Assembly (NCBI GenBank): GCA_027574665.1
Contig: CM050650.1
Location: forward strand, 53,241,304 to 53,305,303
Length of the DNA: 64,000 bases
Direction: 5' to 3'
Source: Rhynochetos jubatus
Taxonomy: Eukaryota > Chordata > Aves > Eurypygiformes > Rhynochetidae
Shown: in pieces, positions 61,998-64,000 of the stretch
Position numbering within the stretch: position 1 is the first letter of the stretch
Layout: the number at the start of each line of letters is the position of its first letter
Notes under the pieces: model-generated
Seen by the model: only the letters and a program-made list of their open reading frames with translations
What the model was told of the DNA's origin: nothing
The model's database searches: none
Translations under genes and position numbers: made by a program

Positions 61998-64000
61998 TTT
62001 CCTCCTTTTCTTATTTTTTTTATCTTCTCTACTTATTTCAGTTTTCCCCGTTTCCTTTGTATCTTTCAATCCATATCTCCCAAAACTAGAAACAGAGAAA
62101 ATACTGCTAATACTAATAATGTGAAATCACTGTCTCTGGTCACAGGTGCATCATAAATAATCACAGAAGTCAGGCTGGATGTACCATCCCATAAACAATC
62201 TTTTGGTGTTAGTACATCTCATGTACAAATGAAGGTGAGATTTTTATTCTGCCAAAGAATAATTACCATTCATACATAACTAATAAATCTGTGACTATTC
62301 GTGTCATGTTTAAACAAATATAAGTTCATTTCTTGTGAGTACCGATTTTGTTCATTTATTTTTAGATTGCCAATCTAATCTAAGATTTTACGGGAAAAAG
62401 TAAATTTATTTCTAATTAGCCGTATTTCTGTTGTGACCACCTGGAACATGCGAACAGAACAAGCACGTTTTTAGCAGAAAGGATCCTTGTGAAGTTCTCT
62501 GTAGTCTGCTTCAAGAGATCAGATCTTTATTTAATCAGCATCTTTATGACTCTTCATAGAGGAAAATTACCTGAACTGCCTTTTGAGAACTCTTATTCGA
62601 AGGGTCAAAGATTGTCTCTTCTAAAGTCATAACTTCAGCTGGGGATTGCAAGATTGTAAAATCATTAGGGACCCTTCATCGATTTAATGCTCCTTGTATG
62701 TTCTATGACTTCAGAGTTCATTAAGCAGCTTGTCAATGAAAAGATGGTATGGTTGATGAGACGTCTTCACTGAAATCTCAGTCACTAAGTCCTTAGAATT
62801 TTAGGAGAGAAAAATGTTTGGTGGTTTTTTGTTTTGTTTTGGATTGGGGTTTTTTTTGTTGTTCTGACTTTTATCTGCTCAAAAGCAAATGTTTTCTAAA
62901 ATTTGGTAAAATTCCATTTGGCCTTTCCTGAATGAGCTCAAAGTATGAAAAATTACTTTAATTTGTGAAATTTTTGGTGTGCCTCTTTTCAGTCAACCAA
63001 CTCCAAAATAGTTTGACCTATAAAAAAAAAAAACAACCACATCAAAAAAAAAAAAGCCAATCCTCACAGATGACTGTTTTAACTTGCTTAAAAACTGCTA
63101 AACTGTAAAAACCAGTCTCTATTCCAAAAAGTAGAGTTGGCAGACACTAAACATGTGAGTAATCCGATAATGAAAACAATGTATACCAACAATGAGAGTC
63201 TGCGCCAACAGATCTATCACTCTACCCAATGAAACAATTATTCATTTGTATGTTGTGTACTACATACAACCAAACACAAGCCCTTGGCACATTTGACTGA
63301 AAAGCACAATCAGTTAATCATAACTTTTAAATTCGTTACAAAACCTCTGTTCAGCACCGTCAGATCCGTCATATAAGAATAGGCTGTGGCTGAAGCCAGC
63401 CATAGGAAGATACTAAGAGAAACAAATGGGATTTAGGTGTCGTCTCTTCAGAAGCCAGAAAGGCTTTTAGACAAAGCTGCTGATGCCTTGGAAAAATCTA
63501 CAAGTTACACTACATGTAACTTGTCTTCTAAATCATGTTCGAGTCCTTATGGTTAGACATTACCAGATCACGCAAGTAGGACAAATCATGTCACCAGTTA
63601 GCTAATCCCAAATTTTGATGGGACTAGCAGGTTTATATTTAAACCCTGTTTCAACCGGCTGTGTGTGAAGCGGGATGAATGAGAAAGATGGAGAAATGGC
63701 TGGCTCACCGTGCCTGCTCTCAAATTTAAGGGCTCACAAAAAGAAATTCCACTTGTGCCAGTCAGTATAGGAACTCGCAATAACAATTAATTTGGAAAAT
63801 TTTGCAATTTCCTGTTATTCTCTGTGACTTCCTCATGAGTTTATTACAAACTTACCTCCTTAGTAATTATTCATATCTTTATTTTACACAGAATGTCTAA
63901 TATATTGGCCCAGGAAGTAATGCAGTTACTGTTATCCAGGATGTGTAACTAAACTCATGATTGTAAATCAACTCGTGCTCTGGATTCAAATAGGGAAGCA
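61998..64000. other. Unique AT-rich sequence, no gene recognised
   Basis: No gene or named repeat is visible. A homeodomain-type palindrome CTAATTAG lies at 62412-62419, A-runs at about 63020-63056, and a 9-bp perfect inverted repeat at 63500-63524. The segment 62580-62770 has a non-repetitive, balanced composition that could belong to a conserved non-coding element, but this cannot be tested here. Confidence 0.45.
63500..63524. repeat. Perfect short inverted repeat
   Basis: ACAAGTTAC and GTAACTTGT are separated by 7 bases. No larger structure extends it well. Confidence 0.6.

Overview
The window looks like a gene-poor stretch of a bird nuclear genome. The main evidence is a set of CR1 LINE fragments, several of them ending in the typical avian CR1 3' terminus (a pattern close to GGTCCCTTCCAACC followed by ATTCTGTGATTCTATGA), together with several LTR fragments of avian endogenous-retrovirus type. 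The rest is AT-rich, with many short homopolymer and dinucleotide tracts. I cannot name the species. I did not recognise any host protein-coding gene, tRNA, rRNA or CRISPR array, and most open reading frames are short chance ORFs. The longest frames (about 100-170 codons) lie mostly inside CR1 or LTR copies or in slightly GC-richer unique sequence.

Layout: 1-5186 is unique sequence with a G21 tract. A solo LTR on the minus strand lies at 5187-6457 with a 5-bp target duplication and an intact TATA box. A minus-strand CR1 follows at 6716-7430. Unique sequence runs to a T42/TG tract at 13169-13230, and plus-strand CR1 copies lie at 13955-14577 and 17079-17206. After 7.8 kb of unique sequence comes another plus-strand CR1 (24978-25854) with a replaced internal block. 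A truncated minus-strand LTR lies at 29869-30288 and a short minus-strand CR1 3' end at 31478-31582. The stretch 31.6-44.8 kb holds no repeat I can name. A plus-strand LTR at 44835-45807 is related to the 29.9-kb copy and carries an in-frame ~45-bp tandem repeat. A CR1 fragment follows at 46531-46935.

The right part has a (TA)/(TG) tract at 53249-53338 and then the most structured locus: 54576-57315, where a plus-strand CR1 has inserted into an older minus-strand CR1 and split its reverse-transcriptase frame. Further right are a hairpin-forming inverted repeat (60029-60131) and a third solo LTR (61315-61992) with perfect 5-bp flanking repeats.

Nothing here forms an operon or pathway. The window is a record of retroelement insertion and decay, probably intergenic or deep intronic. 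The best leads for undescribed biology are the 60.0-kb hairpin, the in-frame 15-residue repeats in the 45-kb LTR, and one unrecognised coding-like frame at 59.7 kb. None of these is proven functional.
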